64,000 nucleotides of DNA from Butyricicoccus_A sp945486175 (GTDB lineage Bacteria; Bacillota; Clostridia; Oscillospirales; Butyricicoccaceae), in assembly GCA_945829445.1 (NCBI GenBank), contig CALZUY010000003.1, positions 1-64,000 of the forward strand, read 5' to 3'. Positions 42,371 through 50,935 of this stretch are shown one piece after another (the first letter of the stretch is position 1; each line of letters opens with the position of its first letter). The translations under genes and the position numbers were made by a program. The notes under the pieces are model-generated. The model was given only the letters and a program-made list of their open reading frames with translations. It did not search any database and was not told the DNA's origin.

Positions 42371-43056
42371 ATGGAACATGAAATGAAAATCATTGCGCGC
42401 ATACACACGGATTTTCCGACAAAATTCGGCATTCCGCGCCAGAGCGGTATTGTCGATGCACTCCGGGCATCCATTGTCTTTGAACCGGAATACCGCAACC
42501 CGGATGCGCTGCGCGGGCTGGACGGTTTTTCGCATATCTGGCTGATCTGGCAGTTTTCTGAGGGCATACGGGAGACCTGGTCGCCGACCGTGCGCCCGCC
42601 CCGGCTGGGCGGCAATACGCGCATGGGCGTGTTTGCGACGCGTTCGCCATTCCGTCCCAATCCCATCGGCCTGTCCAGCGTCCGGCTGGAGGGGATTGAT
42701 TTGCACACACCGGACGGCCCGGTGCTGTATGTCTCCGGCGCGGACTTGATGGACGGCACGCCGATTTACGATATCAAGCCGTATCTGCCGTATGCGGACA
42801 GCCATCCGGAGGCATCGGAAGGCTTTGCACATCCGGTGCGCGACGCGGCGCTGCAGGTCGACATCCCGCCGGAATGGCTGAAAAAATCCCGGAGGAACGG
42901 AGGGAGGCTCTGCGCGGCGTGCTGGCGCACGACCCGCGCCCGTCGTATCAGAACGATCCCGCGCGCATTTACGGCATGGCATTTGCCGGGCTGGAAATCA
43001 AATTCCGTGTGGACGGCGATACGCTGACCGTATGCGGTGTGAGCACACAGGCATAA
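42371..43056 (+). pseudogene. trmO: trmO (tRNA-t6A37 methyltransferase), frameshifted
   Basis: The reading frame from 42371 encodes the TrmO (YaeB/TsaA-like) beta-barrel: ARIHTDFPTKFGIPRQSG, RLGGNTRMGVFATRSPFRPNPIGLSSV in part, and DIKPYLPYADSHPEA. After PPEWLKK the frame diverges into unrelated residues. The expected C-terminus (EKIPEERREALRGVLAHDPRP, then YQNDPARIYGMAFAGL) continues in the -1 frame to 43056. The switch falls on a run of six A (42881-42886), and one extra A restores a full protein of about 228 aa. TrmO N6-methylates t6A37 of tRNA. A sequencing error, a true mutation or slippage are all possible. Confidence 0.85.
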
Positions 43057-43060
43057 CAAA

Positions 43061-43094
43061 AAAGGCATTTCCGTTTTTAAGCGGAAATGCCTTT
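43061..43094. terminator. Bidirectional terminator, trmO / GH25 gene
   Basis: Arms AAAGGCATTTCCG and CGGAAATGCCTTT enclose a T-rich loop, between convergent genes. U-tracts exist on both strands. Confidence 0.85.
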
Positions 43095-43109
43095 TCAAAT
43101 TTCAGATCA

Positions 43110-44576
43110 TTACGAAAGAAGGGAAGAACCGATACCGGTCAGATAGCTTCTCAGCATTGCCGCGCATTCTGCACGGGTTGCGGAGCCCTGAGGCACCAGC
43201 GTGGTCGCGGTGCGTCCGCTGATGATGCCGTTGGCAACAGCCCACTGCATCGGCGTAACTGCGTAGGAGGAAACCTTCGAGGCGTCTGTGTATTTGCTGA
43301 GGTTTTGCAGGGAAGACGTATCCACACCGTATTTGTTGGAGTAGCTGTACAGAACGGTTGCAATCTGCTCACGGGTGATGACATCGTTTACGCCGAATTT
43401 GCCATTGGTATAGCCGCTCATGATGCCGTTCTCGTATGCCCAGATGACAGCGTCACTGTACCATGCGTCCGCCGATACATCCTTGTAAACTGCGGAGTAA
43501 GAGACTGGCGGTTTGCCGGACAGGCTGTACAGAATCTGCACCGCCATCACGCGGGTCAGTGCGACTTTGGGAGAGAAGGTCGAAGCGGAGGTACCGGACA
43601 TCAGGTCGTGGTCAACGACGAACGATACAGCTTCTGCATACCAGCTGCTCGAAAGCACATCGGTGAAGCCCTTGACGCAATTGCCCGGATCCGGAACCAG
43701 ATCACCCTGCGTCAGATAGAAATTGCAGTCGACATCCGTGCTGATGCCGCTGACCCTGCCGGTATCCGAATACTGCCATTGGTCATATTCACCGGAATAC
43801 GTTGTGTTGGTAGTATAGTGCGCGAGCCAGATGGATGCGACTTCCGCAACTTCATCGGCATTGATGTTGTCGGTCAGAAAGCTCTTGTTTGCATACAGCA
43901 TCGGCTCATAACCGGCGCTGGTAACAGTTTCACAAAATGCAAGCGCATTTTTGGTCATCTGCGCTTTGGACAGATGCGCCTGGTACAGGCGTCCGTCATT
44001 GCCGTAGAATTCATAATCCATGACAATCGGGAGGGAAATGGAATAATCCCTGATGCGTTCGAGAACGAAATTTGCTTCTGCCGTCGCTTCCTCGACAGTC
44101 AGAGCCTGTGAATAGATGTAAACGCCGACCGGAATCCCGGCGCTGATCGCACCTTCCATATATGTATCAAACATGGGATCCTCATACAGCGCGCCGTTGC
44201 CCGTGCCGCGATAGCCAACACGGATGATCGCGTAATCGACACCGGCATTCTTTACCTGTGTCCAGTTGATGTCTCCCTCCCATTTGGACACATCAATACC
44301 GTGGAATACGTTGTAGTCTGCGGGTACCTGATATGTCTTCCCGGTCAGGAAACTGTATTGTTCGACCTTGCCGGCAGTGTTCTTGCTGTTCAATTCCGGA
44401 GGTGTGTATTCAACCATATCTCCCTTTTTGGGACTCGCAAGCGGATCCTCCGCCTCGGAGTATGGGGCAACCGTATCAGGTTGGATTGTTTCTGTGCTTT
44501 CGACAGCCAGCGCGGTGAGCACGGAACCGCAGGTGAAGGCGAAAGCAAGCAATGCTGCCAGCAGTCTTTTTTTCAT
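43110..44576 (-). CDS. SLH-anchored GH25 lysozyme-like hydrolase
   Basis: This 488-aa exported protein has a signal peptide (MKKRLLAALLAFAFTCGSVL to TALA) and a glycoside hydrolase 25 domain, residues about 85-295. The hydrolase domain shows FHGIDVSKWEGDINW, DYAIIRVGYRG and the acidic catalytic pair in IVMDYEFYG. Three SLH modules follow (GFTDVLSSSWYAEAVSFV to the end). It should cleave the glycan strand of peptidoglycan while held on the cell surface. The start at 44576 follows AAGGAAGGG. It shares the C-terminal SLH layout with the phosphatase at 17-19 kb. Confidence 0.92.
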   Translation of the reverse strand: MKKRLLAALLAFAFTCGSVLTALAVESTETIQPDTVAPYSEAEDPLASPKKGDMVEYTPPELNSKNTAGKVEQYSFLTGKTYQVPADYNVFHGIDVSKWEGDINWTQVKNAGVDYAIIRVGYRGTGNGALYEDPMFDTYMEGAISAGIPVGVYIYSQALTVEEATAEANFVLERIRDYSISLPIVMDYEFYGNDGRLYQAHLSKAQMTKNALAFCETVTSAGYEPMLYANKSFLTDNINADEVAEVASIWLAHYTTNTTYSGEYDQWQYSDTGRVSGISTDVDCNFYLTQGDLVPDPGNCVKGFTDVLSSSWYAEAVSFVVDHDLMSGTSASTFSPKVALTRVMAVQILYSLSGKPPVSYSAVYKDVSADAWYSDAVIWAYENGIMSGYTNGKFGVNDVITREQIATVLYSYSNKYGVDTSSLQNLSKYTDASKVSSYAVTPMQWAVANGIISGRTATTLVPQGSATRAECAAMLRSYLTGIGSSLLS

Positions 44577-44644
44577 TTTTTCCCTTCCTTTTGCGTTTTC
44601 ATACATTCATCATGATGTTACCGAATTGTAACGATACTAAATAA

Positions 44645-44673
44645 GTTATACCATAGGTTCCAGAATAATGCAA
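44645..44673 (-). promoter_or_regulatory. Promoter of the GH25 gene
   Basis: On minus, TTGCAT (44668-44673) and TATAAC (44645-44650) are separated by 17 bp. A ~60-nt leader follows. Confidence 0.7.
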
Positions 44674-44738
44674 GAACTTTATTTTATCTCCAAAATATAG
44701 AAAATTTGCTATGAACAATGCAGGAATGGCTGATTTGA

Positions 44739-44767
44739 TTGACAATGGCATGGCAGCGGTGTACAAT
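44739..44767 (+). promoter_or_regulatory. Promoter of the formate/nitrite transporter gene
   Basis: TTGACA (44739-44744) and TACAAT (44762-44767) are separated by 17 bp. The leader to the start codon at 44857 is about 80 nt. Confidence 0.75.
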
Positions 44768-44856
44768 CGGTGAGGATAATGCGATCCGGCTGGCGGGAGT
44801 TTCCGCACGCATTTTTTGAAAAAAGGCCGGAAAAACAGACTGGAAAGGAAAGAAAT

Positions 44857-45480
44857 ATGCAGTCAGAAAAGTTATTGGATTTGTTTCGCCGCGCCGTTTC
44901 GGCAGGTATTTGCATCGCCATCGGCGGCGTGGTGTTCCTGGGATGCGACAACAAATATGTTGGCGCTGTTTTATTCTCAGTCGGCCTGTTTGCTGTCGTG
45001 ACACGCGGCATGGCGCTGTACACCGGCATGGTGGGCTATCTGCCGGACAACTGCAATCTGGATTATATCGGTCGTCTGCTGGTTGTGATTGCAGGCAACC
45101 TGGTCGGCACCGGCGTCATCGGTCTCGGCCTGCACCTGACACGGCAGACCGCCCTGTGTGAAAAGGCGGCGGAGATGTGTGCTGTCAAGACGGGCGATTC
45201 CCTGCTCAGCCTTTTGGTGCTCGGCATCGGCTGCGGCATCCTGATGTACATAGCGGTTGACGGCTATCGGCGGTTTACCGATCCGCTGACAAAGATTCTC
45301 GGTGTATTCCTGTGTGTGCCGGTGTTTATTCTGGCCGGTATGGAGCATTCCATCGCGGATATGTTTTATTTCTTTGCCGGTTCGGCGTGGTCACTGCGCA
45401 CGGTGATCTGTGTTGCCGTGATTATCATCGGCAACGGCATTGGCGGCGTTCTCATCCCGCTGCTGCGTCCGGGAAAATAA
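44857..45480 (+). CDS. Formate/nitrite transporter family protein
   Basis: This 207-aa membrane protein has six hydrophobic segments and belongs to the FocA/NirC family, though it is shorter than FocA (about 285 aa). Family features are LDLFRRAVSAGICIAIGGVVFL near the start, VVIAGNLVGTGVIGLG (residues about 75-90) and ILAGMEHSIADMFYFFAG near 160. The conserved His of the pore is in EHSIADM. It would move formate, nitrite or a similar monocarboxylate. The start at 44857 follows GGAAAGG; an upstream ATG lacks a site. Confidence 0.88.
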   Translation: MQSEKLLDLFRRAVSAGICIAIGGVVFLGCDNKYVGAVLFSVGLFAVVTRGMALYTGMVGYLPDNCNLDYIGRLLVVIAGNLVGTGVIGLGLHLTRQTALCEKAAEMCAVKTGDSLLSLLVLGIGCGILMYIAVDGYRRFTDPLTKILGVFLCVPVFILAGMEHSIADMFYFFAGSAWSLRTVICVAVIIIGNGIGGVLIPLLRPGK

Positions 45481-45497
45481 AAGATTCATAAAATGGG

Positions 45498-45528
45498 AAA
45501 ACCGGTACTGCCTGGCAGTACCGGTTTT
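45498..45528 (+). terminator. Terminator of the formate/nitrite transporter gene
   Basis: A near-perfect 14-15-bp stem (AAACCGGTACTGCC and complement) has a very short loop and is followed by T5. It can also serve the convergent AraC gene. Confidence 0.88.
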
Positions 45529-45552
45529 TGTCTGTGCGGACAAGGGAGAATA

Positions 45553-46431
45553 TTATTTCGGTTTTACCGCGCGCAGCTCGATATAGCCGCGTTCTCCGCG
45601 CGGTTCCAGCTGGATGCGGGGAGCTGTGTCCTTCCAGACCCGATGAATCACTGCGGGATCATACCGGTCCATGGCGTGCTGTACCATCCGGATTGCTTCG
45701 CAGTAATCCTCCTCCTGGAACGGTTCTCCCTGAAACATCAGATATTCTGTCTCCGGAAGCCGGATCATGTCGAATCCCTCGGGAATGACACCGTCGTAAT
45801 CCACCGGGACTTCCACACCCTGTACATATGTCGAAGTATTGGGCTTCCGATATTGTTCCGGCAGCCACAGACCGACCGGTTCTCCGTAAAGAGAATCCAT
45901 ACTGGCCAGCAGTCCCCATACCTCACAGCCGACTTCCTCACAATACGGGAAATAGTCTTCTGCGGCCACACCGCGCTTGAGGACCACATTTCGTTCCGGC
46001 CTGTGAATCAGCTGGATGAAAACACTCTGTACGTCTTTCATGTCGAATGTCTCCTTTCTGAGCTCTCTGAATTTGACTCCGTAGGGGATGAAGAGAGAGA
46101 TCGGAACCTTCGTACGGGCATATTCGCCGGGATTGCAGCCGAATTCCCGCAGAAATGCACGCTGGTACCCGTCCACGCTGCCAAAGCCCAGCGCGTTTGC
46201 CACATCAATCACACGGCAGCCTCCCTGTTTCAGTTGTATGGCTGACCGGGAAAGCCGCAGACGGCGCTGATAGTCTGCGGGCGTCAGACCGGTGTACCTC
46301 CGAAACAGCCGGTAGGAATACCACGGGGAGAAAAGTGATACCCGTGCGAGATCGGACAGGGTGACGGTATCCTCCAGATGTGTTTCAATATAGTCCTGCA
46401 TGCGCTGCACAGCCAGTGCGTGTTCCGTCAT
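45553..46431 (-). CDS. AraC family regulator with GyrI-like effector domain
   Basis: This 292-aa protein has the AraC DNA-binding domain at its N-terminus (residues about 5-108: MQDYIETHLEDTVTLSDLARV, FSPWYSYRLFRRYTGLTPADY, VANALGFGSVDGYQRAFLREFG in part). A GyrI-like small-molecule-binding domain follows (about 125-290). This order matches Rob rather than AraC itself. The effector and targets are unknown; the adjacent methyltransferase-like gene upstream, 70 bp away on the same strand, may be a target. Confidence 0.9.
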   Translation of the reverse strand: MTEHALAVQRMQDYIETHLEDTVTLSDLARVSLFSPWYSYRLFRRYTGLTPADYQRRLRLSRSAIQLKQGGCRVIDVANALGFGSVDGYQRAFLREFGCNPGEYARTKVPISLFIPYGVKFRELRKETFDMKDVQSVFIQLIHRPERNVVLKRGVAAEDYFPYCEEVGCEVWGLLASMDSLYGEPVGLWLPEQYRKPNTSTYVQGVEVPVDYDGVIPEGFDMIRLPETEYLMFQGEPFQEEDYCEAIRMVQHAMDRYDPAVIHRVWKDTAPRIQLEPRGERGYIELRAVKPK

Positions 46432-46472
46432 TTCTTCACCTCCTGACAGGTTCAGTATACGCTGCCCGGAAA

Positions 46473-46491
46473 GAAAACGCTCGACGTTTTC
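46473..46491 (-). terminator. Short hairpin after the ICMT-like gene
   Basis: Arms GAAAACG and CGTTTTC enclose a 5-nt loop and TTTCC follows on minus. It is a weak terminator between the ICMT-like and AraC genes. Confidence 0.5.
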
Positions 46492-46500
46492 TGCCCTTTG

Positions 46501-47166
46501 TTACCAGATGAATGGAAGAAGGCGGTATCTGACGCGCTGTTTGTATTCCGAATAGCCCGCGAGGCCGTCTTCCAGCACCTGTTCTTCATTGCGGATGCGG
46601 AATACGATCACCACGGGATACAGAAGAAATACGGCGAATGAAATCCAGGAGCCAAGTACGAGCGGGATGGACAGATACAGCACAATGGTCGAGAGATACA
46701 TGGGATGGCGGACAATGCCATACAGTCCGGTGTCAATGACAGTCTGGTTTTCCTGTACCTCCACGGTCCGCGAAAGATAGCTGTTTTCCCGCATGACTTC
46801 CGCATACATTCCATAGGAGGCAAGCAGCAGAACCGATGCGGGGATAACGAGCCACTGCGGAACGGTTGTCCAGCTGAACCGGAAATCCAGTCCGGCAAGG
46901 ACAAAGCCAGCGAGAAAAATCAGCCCGCTTGCTGCGATAACGCCTTTTTGTGTGGATTCCGTTTCCTTGCTGTTCAGGCGCTTTTTGAGCAGCTTCGGTG
47001 CTTTCAGGAGCAGGACAGCCCCTAATAGCAGCATGGGAAGAAACAAAAGGGCAAGAAACAGCCAGGCACCCGGATAATGCAGCGTTCCCGCGGGCAGGAA
47101 CAACAGCAGACATACCAGAACCAGGCCAGCGGAAAATTTGAGCAGCGCATGCAGCAGTAATTTCAT
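46501..47166 (-). CDS. Isoprenylcysteine carboxyl methyltransferase-like protein
   Basis: This 221-aa membrane protein has five hydrophobic segments, and its C-terminal SAM-site signature VIDTGLYGIVRHPMYLSTIV near residue 140 is shared by ICMT and phospholipid methyltransferases. RIRNEEQVLEDGLAGYSEYKQRVRYRLLPFIW near the end also fits. Bacterial members methylate unknown lipophilic substrates. The start at 47166 follows AAAGGAGGG; the frame continues 50 codons upstream through the leader hairpin but without a site. A promoter and a leader hairpin with U-tract precede it. Confidence 0.85.
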   Translation of the reverse strand: MKLLLHALLKFSAGLVLVCLLLFLPAGTLHYPGAWLFLALLFLPMLLLGAVLLLKAPKLLKKRLNSKETESTQKGVIAASGLIFLAGFVLAGLDFRFSWTTVPQWLVIPASVLLLASYGMYAEVMRENSYLSRTVEVQENQTVIDTGLYGIVRHPMYLSTIVLYLSIPLVLGSWISFAVFLLYPVVIVFRIRNEEQVLEDGLAGYSEYKQRVRYRLLPFIW

Positions 47167-47207
47167 GGCATTCCCTCCTTTGTCCAGATCGGAGCATATC
47201 GGAAAAA

Positions 47208-47250
47208 CGCAGAACCGTTTTCCATTTTTATCGGGCTTTCCGGTTCTGCG
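47208..47250 (-). terminator. Leader hairpin with U-tract before the ICMT-like gene
   Basis: Perfect 10-bp arms CGCAGAACCG and CGGTTCTGCG enclose 23 nt. TTTTTCC follows on minus. It lies between the promoter at 47287-47316 and the ribosome site, about 40 bp before the start codon, so it is an attenuator candidate. Confidence 0.6.
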
Positions 47251-47286
47251 TCTGTTATAAATCGGATGATTTGCATCGTTTGATTT

Positions 47287-47316
47287 ATTGTAACCTGCGC
47301 GCTGTGGATTTGTCAA
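47287..47316 (-). promoter_or_regulatory. Promoter of the ICMT-like gene
   Basis: On minus, TTGACA (47311-47316) and TACAAT (47287-47292) are separated by 18 bp. The -10 is followed by a ~110-nt leader containing two hairpins. Confidence 0.7.
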
Positions 47317-47348
47317 TACAGCTCCGTTGCGGAGAAAACGGGTACAGA

Positions 47349-47378
47349 AAAGCCCTGTTTCGTGAGAAACAGGGCTTT
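47349..47378 (-). terminator. Terminator of the tyrosine phosphatase gene
   Basis: A perfect 13-bp stem (AAAGCCCTGTTTC and complement) with a GTGA-type loop is followed by a short U-tract on minus. Confidence 0.8.
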
Positions 47379-47417
47379 GATTCAGGGCAACCGGTACGCA
47401 GAAAGAACGTATCGGCG

Positions 47418-48164
47418 TTATTCTGCCGGTTCCAGCATATGATCACAGAAGGACTGCTGCAGCCCGGCACTGACACCGGCGTGTTCCAGCCATGCGCCGA
47501 CCGTATCCGTGTTCAGCAGCCCGAGCACAGCCTGGATGTTTTTGGGATGGGAATGCAGGACGGAATCTTCTCCGGCCTGTTCCAGATATGTTTTCAACTG
47601 CGGGATATTTTGCACGATGCGGTTGATGCCGTTGGCATTATACGTGTAGCTGACCTGGTAATCTGCGATAATATCCTCCTCGCGAACACCGAGCCGCAGC
47701 AGGAGGATCGCGGCCAATACGCCGGTGCGATCCTTTCCTGCGGTGCAATGGAAGACAACAGCGCCATTATTCAGGCCTTCCATGACAGCTTTTGCCGCAG
47801 CGCCGACATTTGCCGGACTTTTTTCGATCATTTCCAGATAGCCGGTTTTCAGGCTTTGTGCAAAGGAATACCCGGCAGCCTCTTCCGGCGTGGAAATATC
47901 CTCCTGCATCATCGGGCAGGAATAATAGGCAATTCCTTCCGGCACTTTGTCCGGCATGGCTTTTTGTTCCGATCTGCCGCGCAGATCGACAATGGTACGG
48001 ATATTCAGTCTGCGGAAAGTCAGAATATCCTTCTCAGACAGTGCGGAAAGGCTGTCGGCACGGAACAGGCGATTCCATGCGACTGCTTTGCCGTCCTGCG
48101 TGAGAAAACCACCCAGATCCCGGAAATTCTGTGGGCCGTCCATAGGAATGTGTTTGAATTGCAT
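47418..48164 (-). CDS. Tyrosine-protein phosphatase (PTP-like, Y_phosphatase3)
   Basis: This 248-aa protein carries the family's NFRDLGGF near residue 13, a conserved FRADSLSALS and IVDLRGRSE block, and the catalytic P-loop HCTAGKDRTGVLAA (nucleophile Cys, invariant Arg) near residue 140. Members dephosphorylate tyrosine or phosphoinositide-like substrates. The start at 48164 follows AAGGAGG. It lies downstream of tRNA-Pro on the same strand, separated by the tRNA terminator. Confidence 0.9.
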   Translation of the reverse strand: MQFKHIPMDGPQNFRDLGGFLTQDGKAVAWNRLFRADSLSALSEKDILTFRRLNIRTIVDLRGRSEQKAMPDKVPEGIAYYSCPMMQEDISTPEEAAGYSFAQSLKTGYLEMIEKSPANVGAAAKAVMEGLNNGAVVFHCTAGKDRTGVLAAILLLRLGVREEDIIADYQVSYTYNANGINRIVQNIPQLKTYLEQAGEDSVLHSHPKNIQAVLGLLNTDTVGAWLEHAGVSAGLQQSFCDHMLEPAE

Positions 48165-48213
48165 GGAAATCCTCCTTGCATTGATTTTCAGGTATTTATG
48201 GATAAAACAAAAA

Positions 48214-48237
48214 ACGGACACGCGATCGCGTGTCCGT
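48214..48237 (-). terminator. Terminator of tRNA-Pro
   Basis: A perfect palindrome (arms ACGGACACGCG / CGCGTGTCCGT) is followed by U-rich sequence on minus, 6 bp after the tRNA CCA end. Confidence 0.85.
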
Positions 48238-48242
48238 CGGTA

Positions 48243-48318
<76 letters not shown>

Positions 48319-48415
48319 AAATAACTTGCTTATCTATAATAGCACACCGACCATGCAATTGCAAGGACAATTTGCGGAAAATTAGGCTGACCTTGCACAC
48401 AAATCCCGCAGAAAA

Positions 48416-48443
48416 CGAGGCCGGGAAGCATTTCCCGACCTCG
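48416..48443 (-). terminator. Terminator of gldA
   Basis: A 12-bp stem (CGAGGTCGGGAA with TTCCCGGCCTCG, one G-U) is followed on minus by TTTTC. It lies 29 bp after the gldA stop codon. Confidence 0.8.
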
Positions 48444-48472
48444 CTGTAAAATATAATATGTATCGCACAAAC

Positions 48473-49570
48473 TTATGCCTTGTATGCAGTGCCGATCTTG
48501 TCTGCTTCCATGATTGCGGCATAGACCTCATCTGCTGTGATATCCTTGCGCAGGTTCTTGGTGGACTGTGTCGGAACACAGGCAGCCTCTGCAACCTTGC
48601 GGATTTCGTCTTCCTTGACATCGGTGATGCCGAGGTCAGCCAGCGTCATCGGCAGGCCGACTTCCTTCATGAAGCCCAGAACCTCATTCATTTCATCTTC
48701 CGGAGCCTTTTCCAGTACCAGCTGTGCCAGCGTACCGAAGGCAACCTTCTCGCCATGGTACATGCCGTGTGCCTGCGGAACATAGGCAAAGCCGTCATTG
48801 ATTGCATGTGCTGCTGCCAGGCCGCCGCTCTCAAAGCCGACGCCGCTCAGATAGATGCATGCCTCAACCACGTTGTCGAGTGCATCATTCGGTTCCTTGG
48901 CTTCCAGTGCTTCGAGTGCCTTTGCGCCATCACGGATCAGGATGTCATAGCACAGCTTGCTCATCATCAGTGCGGTGTTGGAGCACAGGCCGCGTGCCAT
49001 GGTCTTCGCGCCGGAATTTTTGCATGCGCGCGCCTCAAACCAGGTTGCCAGCGCATCGCCCATGCCGGCTACCAGTAGGCGCTTCGGGGATTTTGCAATG
49101 ACTGCGGTATCGACCAGAACGAGATCCGGGTTGCGCTTCATGAGCAGTGCCTTGATGACGACGCCTTCATCATTATAAATAACAGCGACGCCGCTGCACG
49201 GGGAGTCGTTGGATGCAACGGTCGGGATGATGATGAGCGGATAACCGCCGAGATTGGTGACAACAGCCTTTGCCGTGTCGATGACCTTGCCGCCGCCGAC
49301 GCCGATGACAACATCACAGCCGGTCTCGGTGACAACTTCCATAACGCGGGAAATTTCCGCCTTGGAGCATTCACCGTTGAACTCGCAGAAAACAACTTCC
49401 TTTTCAACCGACTTCAGGCTTTCCTCGATTGCATCACCGACGCGCTTTTTGTTGTTTGCAGAACAGAGGACGAGGAATTTTTCACCCATTTTCTTGGCGT
49501 TGCGGCCCAGATTGGACAGCTCACCATTGCCCTGGACATACTTTGCAGGGGATTTGATACCGTAAGACAT
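48473..49570 (-). CDS. gldA: Glycerol dehydrogenase
   Basis: This 365-aa enzyme belongs to the group III metal-dependent alcohol dehydrogenases and oxidises glycerol to dihydroxyacetone with NAD+. Features are GVGGGKVIDTAKAV near residue 92 (NAD site), IIPTVASNDSPCSGVAVIY, and Zn ligands in GMGDALATWFEA (Asp), and the His residues in LAAAHAINDGF and HGMYHGEKVAFG. The Shine-Dalgarno AAAGGAG precedes the ATG. It is a single-gene unit; no dihydroxyacetone kinase gene is adjacent. Confidence 0.95.
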   Translation of the reverse strand: MSYGIKSPAKYVQGNGELSNLGRNAKKMGEKFLVLCSANNKKRVGDAIEESLKSVEKEVVFCEFNGECSKAEISRVMEVVTETGCDVVIGVGGGKVIDTAKAVVTNLGGYPLIIIPTVASNDSPCSGVAVIYNDEGVVIKALLMKRNPDLVLVDTAVIAKSPKRLLVAGMGDALATWFEARACKNSGAKTMARGLCSNTALMMSKLCYDILIRDGAKALEALEAKEPNDALDNVVEACIYLSGVGFESGGLAAAHAINDGFAYVPQAHGMYHGEKVAFGTLAQLVLEKAPEDEMNEVLGFMKEVGLPMTLADLGITDVKEDEIRKVAEAACVPTQSTKNLRKDITADEVYAAIMEADKIGTAYKA

Positions 49571-49736
49571 AATAATATGACTCCTTTCCTATTTCCTGAG
49601 GGGAACCGGTACACCAGAAACCAGCACTCTCCCTTCTCTTACCCATAAGTGTATCAAAATCCTTTGCTGTTGTAAAGAACAAACAAAACAATGCGGCGAA
49701 TAATTCGGAAGTTTTATGGTATATGCTGATAAAAAA

Positions 49737-49766
49737 ACAGCCGTCCTGAAAAACCAGGACGGCTGT
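49737..49766 (-). terminator. Terminator of the LCP gene
   Basis: A perfect 12-bp stem (ACAGCCGTCCTG and complement) is followed by a run of seven or so U on minus. Confidence 0.9.
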
Positions 49767-49776
49767 GGTTCAATCT

Positions 49777-50763
49777 TCAGTTGACTGCGCTTTTGTCTAC
49801 GGTTGCGGGCGGGAGTTCAATGGTGGAATTGGTGTAGATGCTCTCATATATAAAGGTAAGAAGGGCATCGGATGCCTCGCGCAGGTCATAGACATAACAC
49901 CATGCGCCGCTGGAGGACATGATGCCGCCCCATGCGTCAACAGAATCGCCCGGTAGCGAGAACTGCTCCAGCTTGAGGTTCTTTTGCAGCAAAATCTGGG
50001 AGAACGACAGGATTTCCGTGTAATCCAGGGAAGCGGTGCACAGGCTCAGGCATTCTCGGATCAGTGCCGGGTATTGCGTGGCAGACATGTCACGTGCCTT
50101 GCGGAACAGGCATGCCATGATCTCACGCTGGCGGCTGGTACGCGCGTTGTCGTTGTCGATTTTGCGGATACGGGAATAGGAGACTGCCTGCTTGCCGTTC
50201 AGCGTGATATTTTCTCCGACCGAGAGGCTTCCGTTATCCGGAAGCTGTCCGCGCTCTGCTTCGGTCAGGTCGACCTCGACGCCGCCGACCAGATCGATGA
50301 TCTCTGCCATTTCACTGAAATTGACGGCGACATAATCGGTGATATTGGTGTTGAAGTTGGTATTCAGTGTCTTAACTGCCAGTTGTGCGCCGCCATAGGC
50401 ATATGCATGCGTAAATTTTTCGGTGACATCCTTGTCCGGAATGTAAACCAGCGTGTCGCGCGCAATGGAGGACAGCTTGATTTTGTTGTGCTCGTAATCG
50501 ATGGACAGAATCATGGTTGCATCCGAGCGGCCCTTGTCACTGTCCTGGCTGTCGATACCGAAAATAGCGATGTTGACAATATTGGCATTGGCGAAGTCCT
50601 CTTCGTCATTGACGGCGAGACGGTCGGCCTGATTGGCAGCGATATTGGCAAATTCCTCGTCCTGTGTGAGTCCGCCGAAGAAATACCGGTATGCACCGAA
50701 CAAAATACCTGCAAGAACGGCCAGAATGATACAAATATATAGGATAATTGATTTAATTTTCAT
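49777..50763 (-). CDS. LytR-CpsA-Psr (LCP) family cell-wall ligase
   Basis: This 328-aa protein has one N-terminal membrane helix (IKSIILYICIILAVLAGILF) and an extracellular LCP domain. Signature elements are NIAIFGIDSQDSDKGRSDATMILSID in part, near residue 62, with the catalytic-site Asp and Arg residues; LSSIARDTLVYIPD; and a C-terminal AVSYSRIRKIDNDNARTSRQREI. LCP proteins attach teichoic acid-like or capsular polymers to peptidoglycan. Such polymers are what SLH modules bind, so it may support the SLH proteins of this genome. A strong promoter precedes it. Confidence 0.92.
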   Translation of the reverse strand: MKIKSIILYICIILAVLAGILFGAYRYFFGGLTQDEEFANIAANQADRLAVNDEEDFANANIVNIAIFGIDSQDSDKGRSDATMILSIDYEHNKIKLSSIARDTLVYIPDKDVTEKFTHAYAYGGAQLAVKTLNTNFNTNITDYVAVNFSEMAEIIDLVGGVEVDLTEAERGQLPDNGSLSVGENITLNGKQAVSYSRIRKIDNDNARTSRQREIMACLFRKARDMSATQYPALIRECLSLCTASLDYTEILSFSQILLQKNLKLEQFSLPGDSVDAWGGIMSSSGAWCYVYDLREASDALLTFIYESIYTNSTIELPPATVDKSAVN

Positions 50764-50786
50764 AATGTGCCTCCTTCATGGTATTC

Positions 50787-50815
50787 AGTATACACGGGCT
50801 ATGGCGAAAAAGCAA
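50787..50815 (-). promoter_or_regulatory. Promoter of the LCP gene
   Basis: On minus, TTGCTT (50810-50815) and TATACT (50787-50792) are separated by 17 bp. Confidence 0.75.
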
Positions 50816-50935
50816 GAAACAGAAGGGAAACAAATAAGAGAGAGAAATGTAACCGGAACACTTCAGATATGTGTGCGGGCACGCGGGCAAATTGAAGGAT
50901 ATGTGAGCAAAACATACCCGGAAAGCAAATGAAAA

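Noticed and set aside
42874..43056. Separate 60-aa gene starting MAEKIPEERRE
   Set aside because: Its sequence is the C-terminal end of TrmO in the -1 frame, so it is part of the frameshifted gene.
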